Part shown: one piece after another, positions 1-11,426 of the stretch | Numbering within the stretch: the first letter of the stretch is position 1 | Layout of the letters: the number at the start of each line of letters is the position of its first letter | DNA from: Miscanthus floridulus | Taxonomy: Eukaryota; Streptophyta; Magnoliopsida; Poales; Poaceae | Assembly (NCBI RefSeq): GCF_019320115.1 | Contig: NC_089588.1 | Location: forward strand, 117,388,904-117,452,903 | DNA length: 64,000 nt | Direction of reading: 5' to 3' | Program-made: the position numbers and the translations under genes | Notes under the pieces: model-generated | The model's database searches: none | Told to the model about the DNA's origin: nothing | What the model saw: only the letters and a program-made list of their open reading frames with translations

Positions 1-107
1 GAAAGTCGAGGGACTAGTGTGTGTCTATGAGTCTCATTAATCAGCTTTCATTTGATGATCGCTCACATCCAACTTTTTATATGCTTATTATGCGAATACA
101 GACTATT
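1..107 (+). repeat. copy of a PGG-gene 3' flank
   Basis: These 107 bases match 30535-30641 with only a few substitutions. The second copy lies 34 bases after the stop codon of the PGG-domain gene fragment at 29996-30501. The likely reading is that the first bases of the window are the 3' flank of a related PGG-domain gene lying just outside it, and that the locus was duplicated. The open frame here (from 21) shows no family resemblance and is not called as a gene. Confidence 0.65.
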
Positions 108-634
108 TGCAAGAGGAACACTACTGGATATCATTGCTCTTTTATCAAGAATAATTTTTGCTACTTAATTTTTCATTCATGTTATATATATAGGTATCTC
201 AGTTACCTATTTTTCTTATCTGTTTTCATGCCGAATAGAGATAAAAATGTCATTTCCATTTTCTGAATGACTGAATACCTATTTTCTATAGCTTACTATA
301 TGACTGAATGCACCATGTATTCAGTGATCTATTTTGTATCAATTAGCAATATAATGGTATATAGAAATAACATTTATGATTGATCATGGTTACATGCAAG
401 CATTAAATAACTTGTAGACAATCAAGTAGCTGTCTATTAAGGTGTCTGTGTTGTGAAATCCAACAACTTGCAGACAGAGCTGTCTGGGCTTGTCTTTTCT
501 AGCTTGTGTAAGGTCACCACTAACTATCTAGGCACAGAGAACGAACCATTTATCAGGGTCATTGTCTTCTTGTCTTCATCTTAATCTTCAAATTTCCACA
601 CTTTAGACTTAACTTTTTTCAAGTATATGGGTCG
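108..634. other. AT-rich spacer, no feature seen
   Basis: No ORF with family resemblance, no RNA gene and no terminal repeat could be recognised here. Confidence 0.5.
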
Positions 635-817
635 TCAAGAAGTGATGTATGAAACTTGTGAGAGAACATCATAACCAAGATCCGTGAGCTCATTCATGAT
701 GACATACATCCGGCTGAACACATTGGAAACACTTTCATCTTTTTTCATAGCAAATTGATCAAACTTGTCCGTGTACCATGGTTGTTCCCTCCATGAATTT
801 CCATATACTTCTTCCAA
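635..817 (-). pseudogene. copia gag (UBN2-type) remnant
   Basis: A 60-residue reading frame on the minus strand contains a stretch like the gag polypeptide of Ty1/copia elements: a tryptophan-rich start, then KKDESVSNVFSRMYVIMNEL, which resembles the UBN2-type gag helix pattern. There is no start context, zinc knuckle or adjoining protease, and no LTR was found nearby, so this is an orphan remnant. The assignment rests on motif resemblance only. Confidence 0.5.
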
Positions 818-1181
818 ACATCATTTGTTGTGATACTCTTGATTCAATTTAACTTAACTACATTGCCTCATACGACATATTTATCCATAGCTTGAACATT
901 CTGGAGCATATTTTCTATATATGTGTAAAATCCTTTCTACTCCTAGGTGTAGCTACTTCCATGCCTGTATTGCAAGATTTAAAGTATATATGGCTTGACG
1001 AAGCATATGTATATAGGAGTATGTGATCATACTAGACCATCATCGAGTATGTGGTAATACTTATTTTTATGTACTAATATAATAGTATTATAATAATATA
1101 CTAAAAAATTTGGCTCGTTTGATTTTTTTTCATGTAGTAGAATTTGGAGTAAGTTATAATAAGTATAAACAGTGTAGCTAC
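818..1181. other. AT-rich spacer, no feature seen
   Basis: No ORF or repeat structure recognised. Confidence 0.45.
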
Positions 1182-1380
1182 TCCCATCATCCCATAATTA
1201 ATAGCTTTATCAGGTAGTGTCCCATCTTTAATATACCACCTTGCGTCCCATAATTAATAACTTTACGAGGTTTAAAATTTATAACTTGATACCATCATAG
1301 ATGACTAAGGGAATTTATTATGTCTAAACTACTCCCTTCGTCCCATAATTAATAACTTTACGAGGTTTAAAATTTTTCTC
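1182..1380. mobile_element. Stowaway/Mariner-like MITE fragments
   Basis: The phrase CGTCCCATAATTAATAACTT, typical of the ends of grass Stowaway MITEs, occurs in near-identical form at about 1235-1275 and 1330-1372, and in diverged form near 1190. All copies have the same orientation, so this looks like tandem or nested remnants rather than one element with inverted ends. No TA target duplication could be fixed. Confidence 0.4.
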
Positions 1381-1609
1381 AGAAAACAACATTCTACAAA
1401 AACATGGGACACAATCTTCTAATACAGATGCTAATCATAGGTACATGCAAATGATAACCGCCAAATCGAAGAAAGGAAAGGCAGATGAGAATATATGCAT
1501 GTTTTACTAGCGTCTTTATTCTGTTTGAAAAATTCATGAAAGTTATTTTGGGATGAATGCAGTATAATAAAAAAGTGTTTTTATATATTTCAAACATTTA
1601 TTGATAACC

Positions 1610-1613
<4 letters not shown>

Positions 1614-1671
<58 letters not shown>
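1614..1671. repeat. (AT)n microsatellite
   Basis: Uninterrupted alternating AT, about 29 units. Confidence 0.95.
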
Positions 1672-1674
<3 letters not shown>

Positions 1675-2242
1675 GTACCAATGTTATGATATATTAATAT
1701 TAAGGTGTCTCGACTTTAAATCCCGCTTTAGACCCTAGATAAACGAGGACCTACAATGTCCACTAGTTGGCTCGTTCTTGATGAAAAGAGTTAAAGAAGG
1801 CCAAATTTGTTTTTATATATAATTAATTTTTTTGCACAAGAAATTGTTAAAAAAAGTTTGCAAAACTATGCTAATACCACTGATTGAAGCGGCGGAAAGT
1901 ACTTACCACCAATTGAACTGGTGGAAAGTACTTACCACTAATTTTGATACCAAAAATGAAAAATGGCTGCATTAGGCTACAGTATTTCAGAGCCACGGTT
2001 ACTAATTGTACAGTAGCCTGTGAGACTTGGCTGCAGCAGCCGTAGTAGTGCTGCTGGAGAGAAGTGCTACCGAACAGGTCTAATATTGATATAATGTTCA
2101 GATGTCTATAGTAGATCTGTGCATCAAATTAATTATTTAGTAAAAGTAAACAAAAATATTATAAACTATAAAATTATAGAGTTCTTAGGTAGGAGTATCT
2201 ATAATATCTGAAAAGTAGCCAATGAGTTGCCAAGGTCCTAGG
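1672..2242. other. spacer, no feature seen
   Basis: No gene or complete mobile element recognised. The last eight bases, GTCCTAGG at 2235-2242, are the left target duplication of the next element. Confidence 0.5.
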
Positions 2243-2729
2243 CAGGGTTTACAATACCTGTAAGAAAAAAATGTCGGTCCCCAGCGATAAATACAAAATT
2301 TCAGAAATTTCAGAAATATCGGTTCAAATTTAAATAAATTTAAATTGAGTTTTAAACAAATTTGGCATCATTTCACTAGAAAAACTCTATAATCCATGAT
2401 CCATCATAAATTTATATAACATTGACGAAATAACATAATATATCACAGAAGTAGAGCCGCGGTAATACAGTGTGCTGACGGTGGACGAGCTGCATATACT
2501 AGTGCCGTCCAATGTGTGAGTGAGAAAATTAAATAAATTTGAAGAAATTTAGGGCTTTGATAAGACTAGATGATATGGAGGTCATTTTAGTGTGGTTTGG
2601 TGTAATTTTAGAGTGAAAGATGAATTTAACCGAAAAATTTTGACCGATACAAAAAAAAAATTCGGACCTCAGCGAAAAAGGCGATATTTCGGAAATTTCG
2701 GCGATATTTCGCCGAAATTGTAAACCCTG
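2243..2729. mobile_element. non-autonomous hAT-type MITE
   Basis: A 487-bp element begins CAGGGTTTACAAT and ends with its reverse complement. It is flanked by an exact 8-bp duplication, GTCCTAGG, at 2235-2242 and 2730-2737. An 8-bp duplication with CAGGG termini is the signature of the hAT superfamily. The inner sequence contains mutually inverted runs rich in AAATTTCGG and CGATATTTC and has no coding capacity, so movement would need transposase in trans. Confidence 0.85.
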
Positions 2730-2737
2730 GTCCTAGG

Positions 2738-3154
2738 AGGACAAGCATGTTTTTCTTTTTTCTTTTTTCTTTTTTCTTTTTTTACTTGGCTCCATGCCAT
2801 ATCAGCCGGCGATTTCAGGAGCTCATCGATCGGGGACGCCCTAAGGGCATCCTTAATGTGTAGCTCTGGACTAGCTATTCTCTGATGTGGATAAGAGACA
2901 AGTACAAAGCTCGATCGTCTGTAGCAAGGAACATGTTGCTGTGCTCGCACAGTTTGCCATGAAACGTTTGTCTCTGTCTTTCAGACCCACATTCATTAGC
3001 TATGCCGCAAGCAAATTTTTTATTGTTACAGAAAGCCACAATTGTAAATCGATTTAAGTGGTGGTTTTCTTAGGGAACTGTTACTGTAAATATTTACATC
3101 CAGGGTTCTTAGCTGCCTCTAGTAAAGTTTACTAATTTTTACTAGCCTTCACAC
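2738..3154. other. spacer with polypyrimidine tract
   Basis: An interrupted T/C tract lies near 2750-2785. No gene was recognised. The last stretch carries the CTTCG target duplication of the copia element at 3155-3159. Confidence 0.5.
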
Positions 3155-3159
3155 CTTCG

Positions 3160-3370
3160 TGAAAAGAGTGAACAATGGAGCCAACAAACTGAATCGTGTT
3201 GATCTATGAGAATTTGTAAAGGTTACAGGCAGTGGAACTGCCAGCGCTCGAGGTGCATCTGCCGAGTGCACGCACGACATGGGCGACGTCGTGGGTGGCT
3301 TGTGGACTCAGGCAGCGTGGGAAACCTCATCTAAGCTATTCAAAACTCAAATACAAATTACACTTTATCA
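3160..3370 (-). repeat. copia 3' LTR
   Basis: A 211-bp repeat, TGAAAAG to TTTATCA on the plus strand, matching 5733-5937. In element orientation it is the 3' LTR, preceded by the polypurine tract. Confidence 0.9.
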
Positions 3371-3516
3371 CCCCCCGCAGTATGAAGTATCATCGACATT
3401 ACACAAAGACTGTCCCGAAAGGCTTCGAACGTCTTCGTCTTCAGTCCCTTGGTCATGATGTCGGCGTACTGCTCACCGGTCGGGTGGAGAACGCGGAGCT
3501 CGCCGGCTTGCACCCG

Positions 3517-5698
3517 TTAACTGACGAAGTGGATGTCAAGTTTGATGAGCTTCGTGCGCTTATGATGGACCAGATTCTTGGACATGTAGACGGCCGACAC
3601 ATTGTCGCAGAACGCCACGGTAGCCTTTAGGATGGGGAAGTGGAGTTCGCCGAGGAGCTGGCGGAGCCATATGCACTCAGCGGCGGCATTGGCCACCGTG
3701 CGGTATTCTGCCTCTACACTGGACCTGGAGATGGTGGGCTGGCGTTTGGAGGACCACGAGACCAGGGAGTCGCCGAGGAACACGCAAAATCCCGATGTCG
3801 AGCGTCAAGTCTCAGGGCAGCCGGCCCAATAGGCTTCGAAGTATGCCGTGACGCCAAGGGTCGGTGAGGCGCGGAGGAGGAGCCCATGCGACGTCCTCCC
3901 GTGAACATATCGCAGGATCCACTTAAGCTACGCCAAGTGTTGCTGTCGCGGATCGTGCATGTAGAGACATGCTTGCTGGACGGCAAAGGCGAGATCTGGC
4001 CGCGTGATGGTCAGGTACTACAGAGCTCCGGCATGCTATCGTACGACGTCACGTCGGTGATGATGGGGCCGTCGGACGGAAGCTTGCCGTTGGCGTTGAT
4101 CGGCGTTGATGCAGCCTTGCACTGTGCCATTCCCGCACATTCAAGGATCTGCTCGGCGTAGCGGCTCTAGGAGAGGTAGAAGCCATCAGCCTTGCGCTGA
4201 ACGTTGATGCCAAGGAAGAAGCGAAGTTCACCCATGTCCTTGACGGCGAACTCGTTGCGCAGCTCGGTGACGACGCATTGGAGCAGCGAAGAGCGCAGCG
4301 CAGTGATGACCATATCATCGACGTAGAGAAGGAGGTAGGCGATGTCGTGACCTCGGCGCAGCACGAAGAGGGAAGAGTCCGACCTGGTGTCCTTGAAGCC
4401 TAGCTTGATGGCGAAATTGGCGAACCACGTGAACCATGCGCGTGGCGCCTTGGCGTAGCCCGTACAGTGACCTGTCGAGGAGGCAGACGGCTTGAGGTCG
4501 ATCGGTGTCGTGGAATCCCAATTGGCTGTTGGCACATAACGTACTCCTCAAGGTTGCCATGAAGAAAGGCGTTAGACACTCGAGCTGTTGCGTCGGCCAA
4601 TCGCTTCGATGCAGCGATGGTACGGTGAGCATCGTGTGGATTGTCGTCGGCTTGACAACCGTCATGAAGGTCTCCTAGAAGTCGATGCCAGCGCAGTTGA
4701 TAGAATCCGCGCACCACCCAGCAGGCCTTCTACCGTTCAAGGGAGCCGTCCGGATTAAATTTGTGCTTGAACACCCACTTCCTGGAGATGATGTGGGCGC
4801 CGGCGGGTTTGTCGACAAGCCGGCAGGTTCTGTTGGCCAGGAGAGCAGAGAACTCGGCCTCCATGGCACGATGCTAGTTGGGATAGCGCAGAGCCTCGCG
4901 AGCGGATGACGGAATGGGAGAGATGGCCGTGTCCACGGACATGGCATATCGCGGATTTGTCTTGAACACGCCAGCGCGCGCACGAGTGACCATGGGATGG
5001 CCACGGAGTGGTGGTGGTGGTACTGACGAGGCAGTTGGAGGCGAGGACTCAGGCGGAGCATGCACAGTTGTGGCCGGAGACTCTGTGGCTGGTGACTGGA
5101 TGACGGCTGCTGGGGAAGAGGGAGACCCAGAGACGGCGTCATTGTGCGGCGATCCTGCGACGGGTGCCGCCACGGTGACGCATCGACGTTTAGGGGCACT
5201 GTCAGTGTGAATGACAGGCTCATCGTCCACGGCGAGAGAAGGACCGTGCGTGGGCGACGTCGTGGTAGGTGATGGTGCTCGGAACGGGAAGACGGCCTCG
5301 TCGAACACAACGTGGCGAGATGTGATGATGCGACGGCTGTCGAGATCGAAGCACCGATAGCCACGATGATCACTGGGGTATCCCAAGAGAACACACGCAA
5401 TGGAGTGCGCACAGAGTTTGTGAATGCAGCTGTAGCAGTTTGGTTGGGGTAGCACAGGCAGGCCAAAGACTCGCAGATGGCTGTAGGTGGGCGGAGCACC
5501 GAGGAGGTGCTCGAACGGCGTGACCGGCACCGTGGCATGACATGGGCGCCTGTTAATGAGATGCGAAGCAGTGGAGAGTGCCTCGGCCCAGAAGGAGAAG
5601 GGCATGCCGGTGTGGAGAAGACTACTCACGCAGTCATTCAGAGTGCGTATGATCTCTCTGATGGCGATTCCTCTTCCTCCAACTCCTCTGTCGACCAC
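3517..5698 (-). pseudogene. copia pol remnant (IN-RT-RNase H)
   Basis: Reading on the minus strand, the order is integrase catalytic/C-terminal part, reverse transcriptase, RNase H, the Ty1/copia order. The integrase part (about 4874-5698) contains FWAEALSTASHLINRRPC. Reverse transcriptase shows the YVDD active-site box in LLLYVDDMVI (about 4300-4330) and the downstream DMGELRFFLG block. RNase H (about 3517-3783) shows SRSSVEAEYRTVANAAAE. Between these blocks the frame changes several times and stops occur, for example near 4168 and 4675, so it cannot encode one polyprotein. The integrase N-terminal zinc finger, protease and gag are absent. Confidence 0.85.
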
Positions 5699-5732
5699 GT
5701 CTCCTTCACCGAGACCGTCGTCCAGCCTCCCA

Positions 5733-5937
5733 TGAAAGAGTGAACAATGGAGCCAACAAACTGAATCGTGTTGATCTCTGAGAATTTGTACAGGTTACAG
5801 GCAGTGGAACTGCCAACGCTCGAGCCGCGTCTGCCGAGTGCGCGCATGACGACGTCATGGGCGGCTTGTGGACTCAGGCAGGGCGGGAAAACCTCATCTA
5901 AGCTATTCAAAACTCAAATACAAATTACACTTTATCA
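5733..5937 (-). repeat. copia 5' LTR
   Basis: A 205-bp LTR, TGAAAGAG to TTTATCA on the plus strand, the partner of 3160-3370. A clear tRNA primer-binding site next to it is not visible, which fits loss of the 5' leader. Confidence 0.9.
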
Positions 5938-6099
5938 CTTCGATTATGAAAAATGTTAGTAAAAAATATAAAGTACCACCCGTAAAAAAATTTCTCTGCT
6001 AGTGCAAACCAGAAAGCTTGACGCCCTCCACCAAGATGCATGGCACCAGATCCGCTCGTGAGCTCCGCAGGCATCATGCGACAGCTTGGAGGGATGCCC

Positions 6100-6486
6100 G
6101 CTCATACCGTATTGGGTAGTCGCATGGCTTTTCCAACAAGATCAGCACATGTCCATTCACCCACTTCACTAACTAGCACTCCATCGGACCTCCCACTGTG
6201 CGTCTGCTGCCGTCGTGAAACTAGTAGTAGCTGGTGTGCGTGTTCATCTTTATTCGCTTGGGCCTGCTGGAGAGTGTCGTGGACCTTTTGTTCACGGGCC
6301 TATATATGTAGCCATGTCTAGTGATGTGTCAGTAAATAAAGCCCAAAGCAAGCGCATCAGCTCGAGCAAGTACATGGTTATTGGATATATGGGCCGCGGG
6401 ACATGGTCGATCCACTGTACATATCATTTTAATTTTCCGGCGGGCGGCCCATCATGGTATGCATGAGGGCGGTAGCTACAGGGTAC

Positions 6487-6560
<74 letters not shown>

Positions 6561-6787
6561 CCCACACCACACACACAGTAACATGATGGGATCAACAACG
6601 TAAAGTCTCGGGGCAGCCGGCCCAATAGGCGTCGGAGTATGCCGTAACACCAGATGGCCGCCTGAGTTTACAACCGGTATTACTCAAAACTCAATCCGGG
6701 CATACATGGCGGGGTCGGAGGTTGTACGACAATAGAAAAGAGCAAGAGGTGTGTGGACGTTGCCGGTGAGCAGTACTATTGACAGCT
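6100..6787 (+). repeat. duplicated segment, copy 1
   Basis: This segment matches 12660-13398 in order and orientation, including a TA microsatellite at the same place (about 6497-6550 here). Relative to copy 2 it has about 97 extra bases near 6226-6322. The other copy's missing segment is bounded by CTAG at both ends, as expected for a microhomology deletion. Copy 1 in turn lacks the equivalent of 13081-13261, which is replaced by a short filler. Copy 1 ends exactly where the CACTA element at 6788 begins. No coding function is evident. Confidence 0.85.
6606..6651 (+). repeat. 46-bp copia-derived filler
   Basis: This short stretch is about 89% identical (41 of 46) to 3810-3855, the reverse transcriptase/RNase H junction of the copia element. 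It sits exactly where copy 2 of the duplicated segment has 181 unrelated bases. It has no LTR and no target duplication. Confidence 0.7.
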
Positions 6788-6807
6788 CACTACAGCAGCC
6801 ACACGCT

Positions 6808-7272
6808 TTGCCGAGTGCCCCCATGCACTCGGCAAAGGTACCCATGCACTCGGGCAAAGAGGCTCCGTTGAATCTTTTCATGGTAAAGCCTGCTTTGCCG
6901 AGTGCCAAATCTCGGGCACTCGGCAAAGGCTTTGCCGAGTGTCAAACTGGCACTCGGCAAAGGATTGACGGCCGTTGGCCGACGGCTCACGCCGTCTTAA
7001 TTTTTTTTAATTTCTTTGCCGAGTGCAACACTCGGCAAAGAATTTTCTTTTTTTTTTCCAAAATTCTTTGCCGAGTGCCATAGCGCCGAGGCACTCGGCA
7101 AAGGCTGTTTTTATTTTTTTTAAAATTTTCTTTGCTAAGTGCCACTGCCAAGGCACTCGGCAAAGCTTTTTTTTTTTTTTTAATTTTCTTTGCCGAGTGC
7201 AATGGCCATTGCACTCGGCAAATCTGGGAAATTGTTGCTGCTATTTTTCCCAGCTTTGCCGAGTGCAATGCC
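6808..7272. repeat. CACTA subterminal repeat array
   Basis: About a dozen copies of TTTGCCGAGTGC or its reverse complement, often as inverted pairs separated by T-rich stretches. In characterised CACTA systems such subterminal repeats bind the element-encoded TNPA-type protein; that role is inferred here. Confidence 0.85.
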
Positions 7273-7869
7273 ACAGCAAATTTTTTTGTTTTTTGCTTTT
7301 CCATGTAAACAACAGTGCATATATATATATTAGAAACCACAATTCAACACAATATATCAGAAACCACATATATATATCACAAACGACCAATTATGTCCGA
7401 AATCCACAATATATTACAAACCACAAGTTCAAAATTCACAAGTTCAATACATAAAGGCATGCCTACATAAAACCGACTCCGGAAGCGGCTCACGGCGAAT
7501 GTGAGGGTTGCGACGCCCCAACTTGCGATGTCGGCAACCCTCCGAGATGGTTTGACGCCGCCCCCGATTGATGCTGCACAAAAGAGAAGAGATTGCACGT
7601 GAGTGACAAGATAAAAATGTAAGTAGTTTAAAGAAAAGTTGAAAATTTCGGCAGCACCTCCCCTGCACGGGGAGGTTTCCAAAACCTACAAGAAAAACGT
7701 CGGCACGAAGGCCGACAACCACATTTCCGGCACGAAGGCCAACATATCAACAAACCCGGCACGAAGGCCCACACATCAACAAATCCGCCTCGAAGGCCAT
7801 CACTAGGTTTGACACTAAGCACAGCATAGAAAGTAAAGCATCCGTACTCATACTCATCGGAGTAGAATC

Positions 7870-8803
7870 TGGACGATGTGGTGGTGGTGGTGGTGGTGGT
7901 GCAAGCAGGTTGGCTGGGATCTCCCAACCTTGTTGCAGCCCAAGTTGTTGAACGAACTAGAGCAAACCTGCTTGCTGGGCCTCCAAAGCTTGTACCCCTG
8001 ACGCTCGGCCTCTCGCTCGACCCGCTCAACCTCCCGCTCAGCCAGCTGGGCCTCCTGCTGGGACCGAAGTTGCTGCAGCTCGGCCTGCAATATTTGACAC
8101 CAATGTTTCAATAATGCATAGCTAAGGAATGTAAATGACAAAGAACGACGAATGAAACTGGAATACTTACCTGGAGTGCCGCCACCGATGACGGCAGTTG
8201 CCTTATGGGCACGCTAGAGCTCATGCCCGCTGCTCGGAGGCGGTGGAGAGGAGTAGAGCCCGTGTCGAGGATGCCGTCGCCAATCTAGAAACGCCCATGC
8301 TTCTTGCCTTCCCCCACCCTCATCATGAGCTCAGGATCAAGGTGCTCCTCGGTCCTCGGATCGTAGTCGGGCCCGTGGACTGACCTTGCCGCCTCCGTGT
8401 AAGAAGTGAGGTGGGTGTGGACGCTGGAGTTGGTGTACGCCTCTGGGCCCGCAACCGGGTTGTACTCGATGTTGGACTTTGCCGGGCCCATGTGGGCCAG
8501 AGCATACGCCGTGAGTTGGCCAATTGGCTAGCCACCGTGCGCCGCCAATTGCAAGAAAGACAACAACATGTGGTAAGAAATAATGCAAAACTGAGCGCGG
8601 CTAGATAAGACAAATGGTGGAGACTTACATATGTCTTCGCATACTTGCTGAGGCTGGCGCTGCCCTGATGGTGAGGTACACCTAGCATCATCATACGGTG
8701 CTTGCTTTTCTCTTGGTGCGCCCTCTGCCAGTCCGCGTCCAACCATTTGTCCACTATAGCAGCCCAACAATCAGGGTCGGTGGTGCACCAGTTTGGAATC
8801 ACC
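7870..8803 (-). pseudogene. CACTA second protein (transposase-24-like) remnant
   Basis: Minus-strand exon-like pieces correspond one by one to pieces of the related gene at 32807-34622. The first reads MIPNWCTTDPDCWAAIVDKW, then a histidine pair in GVPHHQGSASLSKYA, ending at a GT donor near 8629. The next includes NSSVHTHLTSYTEAARSVHG and ELMMRVGEGKKHGRF. A third is a glutamine- and arginine-rich coiled-coil (QAELQQLRSQQEAQLAEREV, about 8060-8100). This pattern fits the plant Ptta/En/Spm transposase-24 family. The N-terminal exons are absent because the element is cut at 8812, and stops occur between pieces. Nothing functional can be made from this copy. Confidence 0.7.
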
Positions 8804-8812
8804 TACAAGCCA

Positions 8813-10582
8813 CACGGGTGACCATGAGGCCTAGGCAGGCACCTGACCAGCGGACGGCCCAGGCACGGCGCATGGCCAGCGGCCCGGGCGGGGCAACGAG
8901 CAGGCCATGGGCAGCAGCCCAGCCACGGTGAGACGCACGGTAACGGCGCGCGGCCCAGCAGCGGTCGCCGGCAAGCCGGCCCAGCGAGGCGCGCGTGGCC
9001 CAGCAGACTGCGCCAAGCATGGCCTGCCCGATAGCCCCAGTGATTAAGCAGAAACAACCCAGCGCTTCTCCTTATTTAGCACACTACTGTTCATATGGGT
9101 CACATAATTTGCAAAAAGAACCCTGCACTACTCATTTCTTACCCCTAGGTCCCTTTCTTCATCTCCAAAACAGAGCATGGACGGGAATCGATCCGCCGGC
9201 CCAATCGGCGGCTCGCCGGCGGTGGAGGGGACGCGAGGCAGTGCGGGGAAATGCCAGTGGCCTCGGCCGCAGTGGGGCAGCGCGGTGAGATGGAGCTGCG
9301 CGAACGCCAAGGTGCCGAGCGGGCATGGCACTGCTGCGATGGGCGCATCCATGGCGGCCGTGGTCCAGCGTTGCGGGGCTGATGGTCCAGCGAGGGCGAA
9401 GAGGCACGGGCGCGCTTGCTCACGGGGGCGACCAGCACCAGCGGGGTGAGCGGCTCGACGCGTAGTGGAGGTGGCGGCGCAGCTGCAGGTGAAGGCCGGT
9501 ACCGGCGGCGCGAGGCGCGGCGACTGCGAGCGCGGCCCCGGCGAGTTGCTCGGAAGGGCGGGGGCCAAGGGCGTCGGTGCTCGATGAGGCCAAGACGGGG
9601 TCGAGGCTTGGGCAGCCACGGCCTAGTGGTGGTGAAACTCGGCGCTGGCGGTGGAGCGACCATGGCGGCTCGGATGCGCCTGCACGTGGGGTACCGAGAA
9701 GCAGCATTGGCTGCTGGCTATGGCGCGCTGCGAGTGCAGAGGCACGAGGGCGCGCGGGCTGGCTCGTACGGCGGCGTGGTGTAGCGCGGGGTCACGGTTG
9801 GTGAGGTGGCGCGAGGAGCTCGGGCGCTCATGGCGGGCGCGAGGCAGGAACCGAGGAGGGGAGGTTGGTAAGGACGGCTCCGACTGCTGGCCTGGTAGAA
9901 GAAAAAGGGAAACAAAGTCGGGCAGACCAGGACAGCAGAGGACAGGCAGAAATAAGACACGGGCAGAGAAGGACGGGGAGGATTTGGCCTGGCCAAAGAT
10001 GGCTGGCAGAGCGTGTTGGTTGGCACAGACTGCTCCAAGGAGGTGCACCTGCGCGTGATCAACTACAACAGTGACGCAGAAGGATAGCGTAGGGACACCG
10101 ATTGAAATAAAAATAGCAAGCCAGAGATGGGGAAAATGGTGGGAAGGAGACAACAGCGACCAGTAGGCAGACAAGCGGAGAGTCGGTCAACTTGTACAGT
10201 CAAACTCTACAAGCATACGTTTGCTCAGCCTTCTAATTCATTGTTTACGAGTACCGTCGTAACGTATATATACCTATATATATATCGTTCTATTTATTTA
10301 TAGATTTCATTTTACTTATAAAAGTCGCTTTTCCTGCCTAATCTAACAGAACAAACCCTTCGTCATTTACTTGCTAAAACCGTTATCGGACATTCCTAAT
10401 ATTTCTACGCACTACGTAATTTAACTTGAGCGTTTATTTACTCCCCGGAACTAAGTCACACAGGATTCACTCGTTGTGTCGAGTACGTAAAAATTAAAAG
10501 AAATCCGAGAAACTCGTTTCATAAATTTTTACTTAGGCCTAAATCGCGGCGATAAATAAGACCGTAACACCGGGGTGTTACA
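8813..10582 (-). mobile_element. gypsy LTR (long-LTR type), left border uncertain
   Basis: The right end is GGGGTGTTACA at 10572-10582, the reverse complement of the TGTAACACCCC start typical of long grass gypsy LTRs and of the solo LTR ending at 53202. The inner sequence is GC-rich and resembles the matching part of that LTR (compare the lead-in at about 9060-9170 with 51340-51480). The left limit is unclear. The long overlapping GC-rich frames at 9100-10170 on both strands are by-products of base composition and show no known domain. Confidence 0.55.
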
Positions 10583-11426
10583 GTGATCTTCCACGTTAAA
10601 CTTTAGAGTTTTTTACCGCATTTGAGCCCATATTATTGTTTTCTTACGGATGCTATGTGATCTTCCGTGATGTGGATGCTATGTGATCTTCCACGTTGTA
10701 TTCCAACCCCTGAAAAGCCGTTATAGAATTATATTGATATCTAAGGTCACGTACATTCGGGTATGGGATCCCGTTAGACCTGTCTAAACCATGACAATGG
10801 TGTCGGACTGTGTCTATCTTGTGGGGAAATTTATACACCTCTGCAGAGTTTCTCAAATCTATTCGAATAGCCATGTTCTTGAAATGGGCAAATCCTAGAA
10901 TGGGATACTATGATTAGACTTCTACAACTGTGATGATATGGTAAGACGTATTTTACTAAATTGGTAATTATAATGAATAACGGGAACCGGTGAAAATGGT
11001 AATATACTCTGTCAGGTTCCAACCTATAATTATAACTACTTCACCCTACTACTTTCACCTCCACCATCACAACCACCTCCATATATAGCCTTCCCTATCC
11101 ACCTTCCCTCCACCCAAAGTTTAGTGACATCACTAGCTAGCAACTTCTAGTGCGAACATTGGTTTTGTTAGTGACAGCATTTTCTAATTGACACAATAAT
11201 TAGATGCTCAAATTGATTAGACCATTCAATTTAAAATGTCAAATCAACATCAATTGACAACCTCAAATCAACTTTTAGTGACAGCACTAGCAACTTCTTG
11301 TGCTACTATTGTCTCTGTTAGTGACAGCACTAGCAACTTCCGTATTATTATATATGCCAGGATCAAACAGACGTACCTAGGGGACCATTCCCTCCATCGT
11401 TTTCCTCGATGGCGTAGCGCGGAGAA
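10583..11426. other. gypsy-like fragment and short direct repeats
   Basis: 10583-11035 resembles non-coding gypsy sequence (phrases such as ACACCTCTGCAGAGT followed by GAATAGCCATG), but no domain is encoded. A motif of about 28 bases, TAGTGACAGCACTAGCAACT, recurs at about 11123-11160, 11276-11304 and 11313-11342. A TATA-like CATATATAG lies near 11080 without a recognisable gene downstream. The last bases, GAGAA at 11422-11426, are the target duplication of the next element. Confidence 0.4.

Larger units (their letters stand above)
3160..5937 (-). mobile_element. internally deleted Ty1/copia element
   Basis: Two near-identical terminal repeats (3160-3370 and 5733-5937) bound the element, and an exact 5-bp duplication, CTTCG, lies at 3155-3159 and 5938-5942. 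The LTRs begin TG and end CA. Orientation is minus: a G-rich polypurine tract (reverse complement of 3371-3376) abuts the LTR at 3160-3370, and pol reads from high to low coordinates. Only about 2.36 kb of internal sequence remains, starting inside integrase; gag, protease and the integrase N-terminus are missing. Because the target duplication is intact, either the deleted form inserted as such, or the deletion followed insertion. Confidence 0.9.
6788..8812 (-). mobile_element. truncated CACTA element
   Basis: The plus-strand left end is CACTACAGC, followed by an array of TTTGCCGAGTGC repeats in both orientations, the usual CACTA end structure. The inner part codes on the minus strand for a transposase-24-like second protein, so 6788 is the 3' end of the element. 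The breakpoint is confirmed because copy 2 of the host segment (near 13398) continues without the element. The other end is missing: similarity stops near 8812, where a gypsy-type LTR sequence takes over. The 3 bp before 6788 are GCT; no partner target duplication is available. Confidence 0.75.

Noticed and set aside
9100..10174. Long overlapping open frames on both strands in GC-rich sequence
   Set aside because: They lie within a gypsy LTR, occur in most frames at once, and give low-complexity Ala/Arg/Pro proteins without any family motif.
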